Origin: Acidimicrobiia bacterium
GTDB lineage: Bacteria; Actinomycetota; Acidimicrobiia; Spongiisociales; Spongiisociaceae
DNA length: 64,000 nt
Direction: 5' to 3'
NCBI GenBank assembly: GCA_022827785.1
Contig: JAJEIM010000003.1
Location: forward strand, 1 to 64,000
Shown here piece after piece: positions 51,041 through 60,228 of the stretch. The notes below the pieces were generated by a model, which was given only the letters and a program-made list of their open reading frames with translations, ran no database searches and was not told the origin of the DNA. The position numbers and the translations under genes are program-made. Each line of letters starts with the position of its first letter. The stretch's first letter is position 1.

Positions 51041-51871
51041 TCAGAACCTCTCCTCGACGAAGGTCTGGTCGGTGATGGGCGGGCGTACATATCCGACGCC
51101 TGACTGGCGTTCGGGTAGCTCGATGTCATCCCAGGGCACGTCCTCATAGGGAATCTGGCTCAGGAGATGGGCGATGCAGTTGAGGCGGGCCCGCTTCTTG
51201 ACGTCGGCGTTCACCACGTACCAGGGCGCCTGCTTGATGTCGGTGTGGGCGAACAGGATGTCCTTGGCCTTGGAGAACTCCACCCATCGGGACCTCCCCT
51301 CCACATCGACGGGTGACAGCTTCCAGCGCTTCACGGGATCGTTGATCCGGGACTGGAAGCGCTTCTCCTGCTCGGCGTCGCTCACGGAGAACCAGTACTT
51401 GATCAGGATGATGCCCGAGCGGATGAGCATGCGCTCGAACTCCGGGCACGAACGGAGAAACTCGCGGTATTCCTCCTCGGTACAGAAACCCATGACCGGC
51501 TCCACCACCCCGCGGTTGTACCAGCTGCGATCGAAGAGGACCATCTCGCCGGCTGCGGGCAACTCGGCCACGTAGCGCTGGAACCACCATTGCGTCTTCT
51601 CCCGGTCGCTGGGGGTGCCGAGCGCCACCACCCGCACGATGCGGGGATTCAACCGTTCCGTGATCCGCTTGATCACACCACCTTTGCCTGCCGCATCACG
51701 GCCCTCGAAGATGACCACCACCTTGAGACCCCGGTGCTTGATCCAGCGCTGCAGGCGGACCAACTCCTCCTGGAGCCGACCCAGTTCCTTCTCGTAGACC
51801 TTCCGCTTCAGCTTGGGTCGATCCTGGTCGGGCGCCCCCAACTCGAGCGCTTCTAGGAAATCCACACTCAT
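51041..51871 (-). CDS. ppk2: Polyphosphate kinase 2
   Basis: 276 residues, single-domain PPK2. Walker A GRDAAGKGGVIKRI near residue 62, the lid/YFQRYVAELPA region, Walker B VLFDRSWYNRGVVEPVMGF, and the conserved SDAEQEKRFQSRINDPVKRWKLSPVD. Uses polyphosphate to phosphorylate nucleoside diphosphates or the reverse. The single-domain, roughly 280-residue form fits class I PPK2. ATG at 51871 used; a TTG three codons upstream is possible. It lies downstream of the HDAC-family gene with a 35-bp gap. Confidence 0.93.
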   Translation of the reverse strand: MSVDFLEALELGAPDQDRPKLKRKVYEKELGRLQEELVRLQRWIKHRGLKVVVIFEGRDAAGKGGVIKRITERLNPRIVRVVALGTPSDREKTQWWFQRYVAELPAAGEMVLFDRSWYNRGVVEPVMGFCTEEEYREFLRSCPEFERMLIRSGIILIKYWFSVSDAEQEKRFQSRINDPVKRWKLSPVDVEGRSRWVEFSKAKDILFAHTDIKQAPWYVVNADVKKRARLNCIAHLLSQIPYEDVPWDDIELPERQSGVGYVRPPITDQTFVEERF

Positions 51872-51906
51872 ACCGCTCAACCATAACGAAACGCCGAGCG
51901 CTGCGA

Positions 51907-52926
51907 CTAGGCAAACGCAGCCAGCACCGCGGGAACCGCCTGCTCCAGCACGCCTTCTCCGTAGCCCCCCTCCTGGACTATCACCGTGGGCAGGCCGCTA
52001 CGTAGCGCCTGCCCGAGTAGCGGATAGTCCTCGTCGGTTAGGGCCAGCACGCCGTCGGTGACATGGGTGTCCACTCCCAGAGCCACGACCAGGACTTCGG
52101 CCCCGAAGGAGCTCACGGCTCCGATGGCCTCCTCCAGGGCGGACCGGTAGACCGGCCAGCGAGACCCGCTCGGGAGGGGGATGTTGAGGTTGGCGCCCGA
52201 TCCGGCCCCGTCTCCGCGCTCCTCGGGAAAGCCGGAGAAGAACGGGAAATGCACCTCGGGGTCACCGTGGATCGAGATGGTCAGAACGTCCCCACGGTTC
52301 CAGAACACCGCCTGGGTGCCGTTGCCATGGTGGGTATCGACATCCAAGATCGCCACCCTAGCCCCCCGAGCCGCCAACCACGCCGCCGCCAGAGCGGTGT
52401 TGTTCAGATAGCAGTAACCGCCGAAAGTGGCTGGCCCGGCGTGATGGCCCGGAGGACGGCTGAGGGCGTAGGCGGCATCGTGCCCGCCATGGACCGCACC
52501 GGCGGCGGCCACCGCTGACGCGGCGGCGGACAGGGCCGCCGGCCAGGTTCCTTCCAGGATCGGATCGACATCGTTGGAGTAGAGGCCGAGCTGAGCGTCG
52601 ACATGGGTAGGCGGACGGCCCGGTATGCCTGGGAGAGGACGGATGTAGGCAACCGCCTCGCCATCGGCCGGTGCGCCGGTAGCGGCCCTCCAGCGGTCGT
52701 GGGCCGTGCGCAGGAACTCCAGGTATTCGGGCTCGTGCACGAGGAGCAAATCCCGCTCGTCCACAGGAGGGGGACAGGCTACGTCGACTGCTTCGAGGCG
52801 GGTCAGAGCGGAGAGGATGCGGTCGGCTCGCGCCGCGGTCTCCGCCGGGGGTAGGAGGACGCCTCCGAAACGGTGGGGCTCGGCGGGGTCGTGGAGACGG
52901 TGGTCCGGGTGGGTATAGACGAGCAC
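51907..52926 (-). CDS. Histone-deacetylase-family amidohydrolase
   Basis: 339 residues. RPPGHHAGPATFGGYCYLNNTALAA carries the active-site His pair, and ILDVDTHHGNGTQAVFW carries zinc ligands (Asp, His), as in acetylpolyamine amidohydrolase and acetoin-utilisation proteins; LGVDTHVTDGVLALT supplies the third ligand region. Start is GTG 52926, with TCTGGAGAAAGA upstream, giving the natural opening LVYTHPDHR; the longer frame to 53016 is not family-like. Deacetylates a small amine or protein lysine. Divergent from the NitT-type ABC operon. Confidence 0.92.
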   Translation of the reverse strand: MLVYTHPDHRLHDPAEPHRFGGVLLPPAETAARADRILSALTRLEAVDVACPPPVDERDLLLVHEPEYLEFLRTAHDRWRAATGAPADGEAVAYIRPLPGIPGRPPTHVDAQLGLYSNDVDPILEGTWPAALSAAASAVAAAGAVHGGHDAAYALSRPPGHHAGPATFGGYCYLNNTALAAAWLAARGARVAILDVDTHHGNGTQAVFWNRGDVLTISIHGDPEVHFPFFSGFPEERGDGAGSGANLNIPLPSGSRWPVYRSALEEAIGAVSSFGAEVLVVALGVDTHVTDGVLALTDEDYPLLGQALRSGLPTVIVQEGGYGEGVLEQAVPAVLAAFA

Positions 52927-53043
52927 GTGTCTTTCTCCAGAAATCGACTGCCAGGAAGATGCTAGGGCCGCATTGCTAGGCTGGGTTGACTGCCCATCGC
53001 GACGTTTGCTCGGCACGGCGGTGTGTTCAACAGGAAGGACCCA

Positions 53044-53778
53044 TTGGCCTTGGATCCGGTAATCGCCTTCACCGAAGTAACCAAGTCCTTCGGGTCCATC
53101 GATGCTCTGGATCCCATCCGCCTGACCATCCGGAAGGGCGAGTTCGTCTCCCTTGTCGGACCGTCCGGTTGCGGGAAGTCAACCGTCCTGAGGCTCGGTT
53201 CGGGACTCATCGAGCCCACGACCGGAACGGTGAGCCGGTCTTCCGACAATGTCGGCTACATCTTCCAGGAACCGACGCTGATGCCGTGGCGCACCGTCGA
53301 GCAGAACGTGACCTTCCTGGGCGAGCTGGACGGGTTGAGCCGCCGGGAGGCTAGGGCGCGCGCCGATGAGGTGCTGTCCCTGGTAGGGCTCCAGGAGTTC
53401 CGCAACCACTATCCGCTGGCCCTGTCGGGCGGGATGAAGATGCGCACCAGCATCGCGCGGTCGATGCTGCTCGATCCCGACCTGTTCCTGTTCGACGAGC
53501 CGTTCGGCGCGCTGGACCAGATCAGCCGGGCCCGGCTCAACGCAGAGCTGTGTGCACTGTTCTCCGAGCGACGCTTCGCGGCCCTGTTCGTCACGCACTC
53601 GGTTGACGAGGCCGTATTCCTGGCGTCCCGGCTTCTGGTGATGAGCAAGCGGCCGGGAAGGCTCGTGGCCGAGTTCGAGATCCCGTACGAGTTCCCTCGC
53701 CAGCCTGAAATCCGCTACGAGCCGGAGTTCGCGGTGCTGGCCGGCCAGGTCGCCGCCGCACTGGCGGAGGCATCATGA
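53044..53778 (+). CDS. NitT/TauT/ThiZ-type ABC transporter ATPase
   Basis: 244 residues. Walker A VGPSGCGKSTVLRL near residue 38, Q-loop FQEPTLMPWRTVEQNV, signature LSGGMKMRTSIARSML, Walker B LFLFDEPFGALDQ and VTHSVDEAVFLASR; the last is typical of the NitT/TauT/ThiZ group. Start set at TTG 53044 because AGGAAGGAC at 53031-53039 is an ideal ribosome site for it; GTG 53023 has none. The permease gene overlaps the stop as ATGA. Confidence 0.9.
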   Translation: MALDPVIAFTEVTKSFGSIDALDPIRLTIRKGEFVSLVGPSGCGKSTVLRLGSGLIEPTTGTVSRSSDNVGYIFQEPTLMPWRTVEQNVTFLGELDGLSRREARARADEVLSLVGLQEFRNHYPLALSGGMKMRTSIARSMLLDPDLFLFDEPFGALDQISRARLNAELCALFSERRFAALFVTHSVDEAVFLASRLLVMSKRPGRLVAEFEIPYEFPRQPEIRYEPEFAVLAGQVAAALAEAS

Positions 53779-54632
53779 GCAACCGGACCGAAGAGACCAC
53801 CAACGCCTCCCGCGACGGCCCCGCCCGCATCCGGGAGTTGCTCGGTGTTGCCATTCCACCCGCTCTGGTCGCACTGGCCATCATCCTCCTCTGGTACGGG
53901 ATCACCTTCTTCGTGCTCGAGCCCGACCGGCGCTTCCTTCTTCCACCGCCCCACGACGTGATCCAGGAGGGGATCCTCGACGGAGCGGTGCTGGCGGAGA
54001 TCATGGGGGGCCTGTACCGGACCGCCATGGTCGCCGGGCTCGGGCTGGTGATCGGTTTCGCGCTGGGGTTCTCGATGGCCCTGGTGATGAGCCAGGCCAA
54101 ATGGATCGAGCGCTCGCTCTACCCCTGGGCCGTCGTATGCCAGACGGTGCCGATCCTGGCCCTGGTCCCGCTGCTCGGCTTCTGGTTCGGCTTCGGGTTG
54201 ATGTCGCGGGTCACGGTGTGCGTGATCATCGCTCTGTTCCCGATCATCATCAACTCCCTGACCGGCTTGCAGGGCGCCGACCCCAGACTGCACGATCTGC
54301 TCACACTCCACAACGCCGGCCGGTGGACCCGGGCTCTCAAGCTCCAGATTCCCGCCGCCCGCCCGCTCATCTTCACCGGGCTCCGCACCTCGGCCGGCCT
54401 GTCGGTGATCGGCGCGATAGTGGGCGACTTCTTCTTCGGGAGGGGCCAGCCCGGCCTGGGCATCCTCCTCGACCGCTACAGCCGCCGCCTCAGAAGCGAG
54501 GAACTGCTGGCCGCGGTCATCGCCGCCTGCCTGCTCGGCGTGGTGGCTTTCTGGATATTCGGCGTGATCGGCCGCCGGGCGGTCGGTCATTGGGATCCGT
54601 CGTGGGCTGACGAGCGGAATAAGGACACTTAG
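53775..54632 (+). CDS. NitT/TauT/ThiX-type ABC transporter permease
   Basis: 285 residues with about six hydrophobic segments after a polar N-terminus. FLLPPPHDVIQEGILDG is the family's first conserved loop, and the EAA-like loop is DLLTLHNAGRWTRALKLQIPAARPLIFTGLRTSAGLSVIGAI. Forms the channel for the importer encoded by 53044-55914. The EAA loop varies from the consensus at its first residues (LHNAGR for GAS-type), a mild divergence. Confidence 0.9.
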   Translation: MSNRTEETTNASRDGPARIRELLGVAIPPALVALAIILLWYGITFFVLEPDRRFLLPPPHDVIQEGILDGAVLAEIMGGLYRTAMVAGLGLVIGFALGFSMALVMSQAKWIERSLYPWAVVCQTVPILALVPLLGFWFGFGLMSRVTVCVIIALFPIIINSLTGLQGADPRLHDLLTLHNAGRWTRALKLQIPAARPLIFTGLRTSAGLSVIGAIVGDFFFGRGQPGLGILLDRYSRRLRSEELLAAVIAACLLGVVAFWIFGVIGRRAVGHWDPSWADERNKDT

Positions 54633-54711
54633 ACGTGCGAATCCGACCGGAACCGTGCGCGGTCGGGAGCCATAGGACAGGCAGCAACGGAAGATCGGAA
54701 AGGAGGCCGAC

Positions 54712-55914
54712 ATGAGAAGACATTGGATAGGAGGAAGGGCGGCTACCACGCTCGCCCTGATCGCCGCTCTGTCGCTGGTGGCAGCGGCGTGCGGCGGTGA
54801 AGAGGAGACCCCGGCTACCACGGCTGCACCGGCCACCACCGCAGCACCGGCCACCACCGCTGCTCCCGCCACGACGGCGGCCGCGGCGATGACGCTGGCG
54901 GATGTCTGCCCCGACCCGCTCGTGATCCAGCTCGACTGGGAACCCGAGTCGGAGCATGGTGGCATCTACCAGTTGGTCGGTCCCGGTTACGAGATCAACA
55001 ACGACGCCAAGAGCGTCCGCGGCCCGATGATTGCTGGCGGCGAGGACACCGGCATCGACATCGAGGTCCGGATCGGCGGCTTCGCGGTCGGCTTCCAGCC
55101 GGTGCAGTCGCTGCTGTACCAGGATCAGGACATCTTCATGGGCTTCGTCCGGGCGACGGAAGCCATGTCGACCTACGCGGATGTCCCGGTCGTGAGCGTG
55201 ATGGCAACGTTCGAGAAGAGCGCCTTCGCGATCTACTGGGACCCGGAGACCTACCCGAACGTCAACGAGATCGCTGATCTCAAGGACGAAGGGGCGATCA
55301 TCCTGCTCGGACGCCCGGACGTGTTCCAGGACTGGTGGGTGGCCGAGGGGATCATGGACGAGTCCCAGATGGACCTGACCGACGCGCCCAAGCCGGCCGC
55401 GTTCATCGGCGCCGGCGGCGAGGTCGCCGAGGCCGGGTTCGCCACCGCCGAGCCCTACATCTACGAGGTGGAGGTGCCCGAGTGGGGCAAGCCGGTCAGG
55501 ACCCAGTTGATTCACGACACCGGCTTCGAGGAGTACTTCCAGGCGCTGGGCGTCCGGGCCGCTAATGCCACCGATCGGGCCGATTGCCTCAAGGAAGTGG
55601 TGCCCATCATCCAGCAGGCCCACGTGGACTTCCTGAACAACCCGGATCCGACCAACCAGTTGATCCTGGAGTTGGTGGACGTCTACGACACCGGGTGGAT
55701 CTACACCCAGGGCGTGGCCGACTTCGCGGTGTCCACGATGCTGGAACTCGGCATCATGGGCAACGGTGACAACGACACCCTCGGCGACTTCGACATGGAC
55801 CGGGTCGTCGGGCTGCTCGAGATCATCGACCAGGTCACCGAAGCCGACGTCAGCGGGCTGGCGCCGGAAGACCTCGTCACCAACGAGTTCATCGACTTCT
55901 CGATCGGGCTGTAA
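54712..55914 (+). CDS. Substrate-binding lipoprotein, ThiY/NMT1-like
   Basis: 400 residues. Lipobox VAAAC at about residue 26, then four TTAAPA repeats as a flexible linker. The domain opens VIQLDWEPESEHGGIYQLVGPGYE, which resembles ThiY-like pyrimidine-precursor receptors (LDWxPNxxHxGxY), with the expected continuation through GEDTGIDIEVRIGG. AFVTRA-like AAN segments are lacking. Ligand could be a pyrimidine or other heterocyclic amine, in keeping with the two hydrolase genes behind it. Ribosome site GGAAAGGAGG upstream. Confidence 0.9.
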   Translation: MRRHWIGGRAATTLALIAALSLVAAACGGEEETPATTAAPATTAAPATTAAPATTAAAAMTLADVCPDPLVIQLDWEPESEHGGIYQLVGPGYEINNDAKSVRGPMIAGGEDTGIDIEVRIGGFAVGFQPVQSLLYQDQDIFMGFVRATEAMSTYADVPVVSVMATFEKSAFAIYWDPETYPNVNEIADLKDEGAIILLGRPDVFQDWWVAEGIMDESQMDLTDAPKPAAFIGAGGEVAEAGFATAEPYIYEVEVPEWGKPVRTQLIHDTGFEEYFQALGVRAANATDRADCLKEVVPIIQQAHVDFLNNPDPTNQLILELVDVYDTGWIYTQGVADFAVSTMLELGIMGNGDNDTLGDFDMDRVVGLLEIIDQVTEADVSGLAPEDLVTNEFIDFSIGL

Positions 55915-55918
55915 GTAA

Positions 55919-56785
55919 ATGGCGGCGGGATCCCTCCGGCTCGCCGTTGCGCAGCCGCGCACGGTGGTGAATCCCGACGCCGAAGTGAACGTTGCCCGGG
56001 CGGTGGAGCTGGCCGCCCGGGCAGCCGATCTCGGAGCCGACCTCATCCTGTTCCCCGAGGGCTACCCGGGCCCGGTGCTCGGAAAGCCCCGGGACACGTA
56101 CGAGGCGACCGACGCCATGGAGGCCGCGGCGGCTGACCATCGCATCTCGGTGTGCTGGAGCCGCATGGAGCTGTGCCATGACGGGAAGTACCGGCTCGTG
56201 GTCTACGCGGTGGACCGCAGAGGGCGGCAGTTGCTCCGTTACGAACGGGCCCATCCGGCCACCCTCCCGCCCGACGAGACGAGGGTCTGGGTGGCGCCCG
56301 GTCCCGATCTGGCCCTGTTCGAGACGGACGGGGTCCGGATGGGGATCGTGGTGTGCTCGGAACTGTGGATTCCAGAGCCGACACGGGTGCTGGCGCTGCG
56401 AGGCGCCCAGGTGATCCTCTCGCCAGCGGGCGGCGGGTTCACTTCCCTCACGGAGAACTGGCAGACCATCGTCCGGGCCAGGGCCATGGAGAACCTCTGC
56501 TACGTGGCCATGACCAACAACATCTGGCGCGACGAGGTCGGCGCCGCCATGATCGCCGGCCCCGAGTACGTGGCGGTGAGTTCCGGGACCGAGGAGTTAT
56601 TGCTGGCGAACCTCGATCTGGACCGGGTGGAGTGGCTCAGGTCGAACGACGACTCGATGGTGGAGCCCAAGGGCTTCTCGTCCATTCCCGGCCTGCTCAG
56701 GGCCCGGAGACCCGAGCTTTACGAGGACCTGGTGAAGCCGGGGCCCGACCTCTACGACTTCCATACCCCTCCCCCGCCGCAGTGA
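55919..56785 (+). CDS. Carbon-nitrogen hydrolase (nitrilase superfamily) with altered catalytic lysine position
   Basis: 288 residues. Catalytic Glu in LILFPEGYPG and nucleophile Cys in GIVVCSELWIPEP are present. Where the family has a lysine in a YRKxH-type motif, this protein reads RYERAHPATLPPDE, with arginine (codon CGG). Downstream features are normal (SLTENWQTIVRARAMENLCYVAMTNN). It should cleave an amide or nitrile C-N bond; the Lys-to-Arg change makes activity uncertain. It starts 4 nt after the binding-protein stop and overlaps the amidohydrolase gene (GTGA). Confidence 0.85.
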   Translation: MAAGSLRLAVAQPRTVVNPDAEVNVARAVELAARAADLGADLILFPEGYPGPVLGKPRDTYEATDAMEAAAADHRISVCWSRMELCHDGKYRLVVYAVDRRGRQLLRYERAHPATLPPDETRVWVAPGPDLALFETDGVRMGIVVCSELWIPEPTRVLALRGAQVILSPAGGGFTSLTENWQTIVRARAMENLCYVAMTNNIWRDEVGAAMIAGPEYVAVSSGTEELLLANLDLDRVEWLRSNDDSMVEPKGFSSIPGLLRARRPELYEDLVKPGPDLYDFHTPPPPQ

Positions 56786-58134
56786 CCGACCGCGGAATCC
56801 TGGTCCGGGGCGGATACGTCCTCACCTCGTCGACACCGGAGATGATCGAGGACGGCGCCGTACGCATTGTCGGTGAGTTGATCGACGAGGTCGGCCCGTG
56901 GGCAGATCTCAGGACCCGCCATCCGGACGACGAGGTCCATGGAGACCGCCACTCCATCATCACCCCCGGGTTCGTCAACACCCACGGGCACTTCTCGGAG
57001 GCCCTCTTCACGGGCATCGCCGAGGACTTCACCCTGTGGGAATGGATCGAGGCGGTCATCAACCCCACCGCACCCCACCACGACTACGAGATGGCCTACG
57101 TGGGGACCCTCTTGGCGGGCATCCAGATGTTGCAGACTGGTATCACCGTGGCCAGCGACATGTTCGTGTGCGACCCGGCCGATCAGCCTGTCACGCCTGG
57201 GATCGTACGGGCGCTGGATGAGCTGGGGCTGCGCGGCGTGGTCACCTTCGGCGCGGCCGACCGGCGGGGCGCCCCCGTGCCGGCGATCCTCGAAGAGCAC
57301 GCAGCCCTCCTGGAGGCCTGCGAAGCGAGCCGCCTGTCCCGCTTCCGGGTCGGGATCGCGCTCCTGGGGGCGCAGTCGGAGGAGTTGTTCGAGCATTCAG
57401 TGAGGCTCGCCGCCGACCACGGAAGCCACATCCACCTGCACGAGATCCGCGAGGAGGTGACCGCGGTCCGCGCCGCGACCGGGCGGACGCCGATCGAGCA
57501 GTGCGCCCACCTCGGCCTGTTCGACGGTCCGACTATCGCCGCCCATTGCGTATGGGTGGACGAGAACGATCAGGACGTGCTGGCGGAGCATCGGGTGGGG
57601 GTGGCCCACAACCCGGTCTCGAACATGATCCTCGCCTCAGGTGTTTGCCCGGTGATCGGCATGCGACGCCGGGGTGTGGCCGTCGGCATCGGGGTGGACG
57701 GTCCCGCCAGCAACGACCGCCAGGACATGCTGGAGGCGATCAAGCTGGCAGTGCTGCTCCAGAGGGTCGACCGGCTCCAGGCAACCGCTCTATCCGCTCG
57801 TGATGCGCTGGCGATGGCCACAATCGACGGTGCCCGCTCCCTGCGCCTCGATGCCGAACTTGGTTCCATCGAAGCCGGCAAGCAGGCCGACCTGGTGGTA
57901 TTCGACGGAGCCTCACCGGCCCTTGCCAACATCCACGACCCGTTCCAGAAGGTCGTCTACTGCGCCGGCCCGCGGGAGGTCTCCGACGTCTGGGTGGCAG
58001 GATCGCGATCGGTGGCTAACGGGCAGGTCACCAACGTCGATCCTGTCGACGTGGTGGAACGGTCGCGTCCCCTGGCTCGGAAGCTGGCCCGCCTCGCGCA
58101 GCTCGGACCGCATTCCCTCCTGGCCCCTTCCTGA
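56782..58134 (+). CDS. Ring amidohydrolase (cytosine deaminase/TrzN-SsnA-MtaD branch), first copy
   Basis: 450 residues. Metal ligands of the subtype-III amidohydrolase barrel are all visible: TPGFVNTHGHFSEAL (HxH), SHIHLHEIREEV, IAAHCVWVDEND and VGVDGPASNDRQDM (Asp). The closing SIEAGKQADLVVFDG is the typical C-terminal beta-sandwich. These enzymes deaminate or dechlorinate N-heteroaromatic rings, or open lactam-like rings. Start GTG 56782 overlaps the nitrilase stop. A clear paralogue is encoded at 61796-63181. Natural partner of the ThiY-like importer. Confidence 0.92.
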   Translation: MTDRGILVRGGYVLTSSTPEMIEDGAVRIVGELIDEVGPWADLRTRHPDDEVHGDRHSIITPGFVNTHGHFSEALFTGIAEDFTLWEWIEAVINPTAPHHDYEMAYVGTLLAGIQMLQTGITVASDMFVCDPADQPVTPGIVRALDELGLRGVVTFGAADRRGAPVPAILEEHAALLEACEASRLSRFRVGIALLGAQSEELFEHSVRLAADHGSHIHLHEIREEVTAVRAATGRTPIEQCAHLGLFDGPTIAAHCVWVDENDQDVLAEHRVGVAHNPVSNMILASGVCPVIGMRRRGVAVGIGVDGPASNDRQDMLEAIKLAVLLQRVDRLQATALSARDALAMATIDGARSLRLDAELGSIEAGKQADLVVFDGASPALANIHDPFQKVVYCAGPREVSDVWVAGSRSVANGQVTNVDPVDVVERSRPLARKLARLAQLGPHSLLAPS

Positions 58135-58196
58135 ACCGACGCTACGACAACCCGAGCCCACGTACGCTCTCCAGCGCTCTAAGGAGGGGTGGAGCT

Positions 58197-59183
58197 TCAC
58201 GGCCCTCCGTCGTGGCCATCACCGCGGATGATCACGGTGCGGTGCGGGAAGGGCATCTCTATACCGGCCGCGTCGAGGGCTTCCTTGATGCGTAGGCGCA
58301 ACTCCCGTTCGGTCCTCCACTGCACGGAAGGCCGGGTCTTTGCCCGCACCCGGATGAAGATGCCGGACTCGGCGAGGTCCTGGACGCCCTTTACCTCGGG
58401 GGGCTCCGAGAGCTCGTCCTCTCCCCATTCCGGGTCTTCCCACATCTCGAGACCCGCCTGGCGGATTACCTCCATGGCCTCGCGAAGGTCGCACTCGTAC
58501 GGAACCTCGACATCGATCTGCGCCCGGGCCCACAGCTGCGAGTAGTTGGCTACGAAGTCGAGCTTGCCGTTGGGAACATTCCAGACGACGCCCTGGCGGG
58601 TGCGAATCGAGGTGGACCGCAGCGAGATCCGCTCCACGGTTCCCCGACCCCGCCCGAAATCTATGTCATCACCGACGGAATATATGTCCTCGATCATCAT
58701 GAAGATCCCGCTCAAGAAGTCTCTGACCACCGACTGAGCGCCGAAACCTATCGCGATGCCGACGACACCTGCACCGGCGATCAGGGGCCCGAGGTTTATG
58801 TTGAGCTGGCCCAGAGCCAGCAGCGCAGTCAGCGCCCATATGGTGATCAGGGCCACGCTCCGGAGAACCACCGCCAGGGTCTCGGCCCGGGCCTTTGCCC
58901 GGACCAGTTCCGCTTCCTCGTTGGCAGCCGGATCACGACCCACATCCCTGAGATCCGGTCGGCCTATCCGCTCCGTGAAATGATCGATCGCCCGCTTGAC
59001 GGCCTTGGAGACCAACCACCCGCCCAGCAGGATCAGGACCAGGGTCAACCCACGCTCGACGAACCAGGCAGCTATCTCGGCCACCACCTGGTTGCCGGTC
59101 CACCCGTAAACCGTGTCACAGACGAAGCTCGTGCCTCCGGCACAGGCCGCCGATGAACCGGTCTGCTGGGCTATGGGGATCAT
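58197..59183 (-). CDS. MscS-family mechanosensitive channel
   Basis: 328 residues. Three or more N-terminal hydrophobic helices; the pore-lining helix reads LIAGAGVVGIAIGFGAQSVVRDFLSGIFMMIEDIYSVGD, the family signature, followed by the beta-domain (RGTVERISLRSTSIRTRQGVVWNVPNGKL). Opens under membrane tension to release solutes. Single gene, convergent with the amidohydrolase gene (62-bp gap). The start may be a few codons later. Confidence 0.93.
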   Translation of the reverse strand: MIPIAQQTGSSAACAGGTSFVCDTVYGWTGNQVVAEIAAWFVERGLTLVLILLGGWLVSKAVKRAIDHFTERIGRPDLRDVGRDPAANEEAELVRAKARAETLAVVLRSVALITIWALTALLALGQLNINLGPLIAGAGVVGIAIGFGAQSVVRDFLSGIFMMIEDIYSVGDDIDFGRGRGTVERISLRSTSIRTRQGVVWNVPNGKLDFVANYSQLWARAQIDVEVPYECDLREAMEVIRQAGLEMWEDPEWGEDELSEPPEVKGVQDLAESGIFIRVRAKTRPSVQWRTERELRLRIKEALDAAGIEMPFPHRTVIIRGDGHDGGP

Positions 59184-59247
59184 GCGGCACCGACGCCTTG
59201 GTCCAGGAATGGGGCAGCCGGCAATCCGGCTTCGGAGCGCATCCTAG

Positions 59248-60228
59248 TTATCCACCTCCTGGCCTGACACCCGTATAGACCGCGAGGGGATCGTCGTACG
59301 GCACCCGTCTGATCCTCTCGAATCCCGCCCCGGCCAGCATGGATTCCAGGGTCGCTCTCGAATGAGCCGCTCCACCGGTCTCGACCCTCATCATCACATC
59401 GAACAGGGCGCCGAACGCTCCGGGGCCGCTGTCGCCGGCGAAGTCGTTGACCACTACAAGGCCGCCCGGCGTGATCGCCGACCGCACCCTGCGCAGCAGT
59501 CCCACCGCCCGCTCCTCGGTGAGATCATGGATCAGATGGGACACCAGGGCGGCGTCCATCGAACCGGGTGGTACCCCACAGGATGGGTGCTCGAAGAGGT
59601 CCACGCCGACCACCTCCACTCCCGTGCCCTCCAATTCCTCGCTCGCCCAGCCGGCGACGAGTGGGTAATCCACCAGGGTGACATACGAGCCCGCCTCGGC
59701 GAGCAGGCAGGCGTAGGTTCCCAGGCCACCTCCCACGTCCAGCACCTGCTTGCCGGGGGTGAGGTCGTCGAGTTCGTGGAGCGGCGGTCCACCGATCCTG
59801 GCGAGAACATCGAGCGCCTCCAGGAAGGCCCGGGCCTGCTCCGGGTTCGTGTCGAGCTGGGACCGCCAGGGTTCCATGACCGGCCGCCCTGCGGTCACCA
59901 CCTCATCGAGCCGGGACCAGGCACCGGCGAACACCGCTTCCTTGGCAACGACCAGGCCCATCTCCCCGCCCGGACCCAGTCGATCCACGGTGTAGGGAGT
60001 GGCGGCATACCGGGCACCGTCCCTCTCCAGCAGGCCGATCCCGACCAGCGCCTCCAGCAGTGCCGCCAGGTTGGAACGATCCACCTCCAGTTCCGCCGCC
60101 AGGTCACCGACCGGTGTGGGGGCGCGTCCGAGAACTGAGAACACGCCGAGCCGGTGAGCTGTGGTAATCGCCGCGGCGGGTTGGTAACCGGTGACCAGGT
60201 CGATGAGTTCCCAGTCGTTGTCGATCAT
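59248..60228 (-). CDS. O-methyltransferase, plant/hydroxyneurosporene type
   Basis: 326 residues. An N-terminal dimerisation winged helix (ITTAHRLGVFSVLGRAPTPVGDLAAELEVDRSNLAALLEAL) is followed by the SAM domain: VLDVGGGLGTYACLLAEAGSYVTLVDYP, then SHLIHDLTEERAVGLLRRVRSAITPGGLVVVNDF. The architecture is that of small-molecule O/C/N-methyltransferases. The catalytic His region SHLIHD is present. ATGA overlap with the upstream CrtI-like gene; last gene in that operon. Substrate unknown. Confidence 0.88.
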   Translation of the reverse strand: MIDNDWELIDLVTGYQPAAAITTAHRLGVFSVLGRAPTPVGDLAAELEVDRSNLAALLEALVGIGLLERDGARYAATPYTVDRLGPGGEMGLVVAKEAVFAGAWSRLDEVVTAGRPVMEPWRSQLDTNPEQARAFLEALDVLARIGGPPLHELDDLTPGKQVLDVGGGLGTYACLLAEAGSYVTLVDYPLVAGWASEELEGTGVEVVGVDLFEHPSCGVPPGSMDAALVSHLIHDLTEERAVGLLRRVRSAITPGGLVVVNDFAGDSGPGAFGALFDVMMRVETGGAAHSRATLESMLAGAGFERIRRVPYDDPLAVYTGVRPGGG

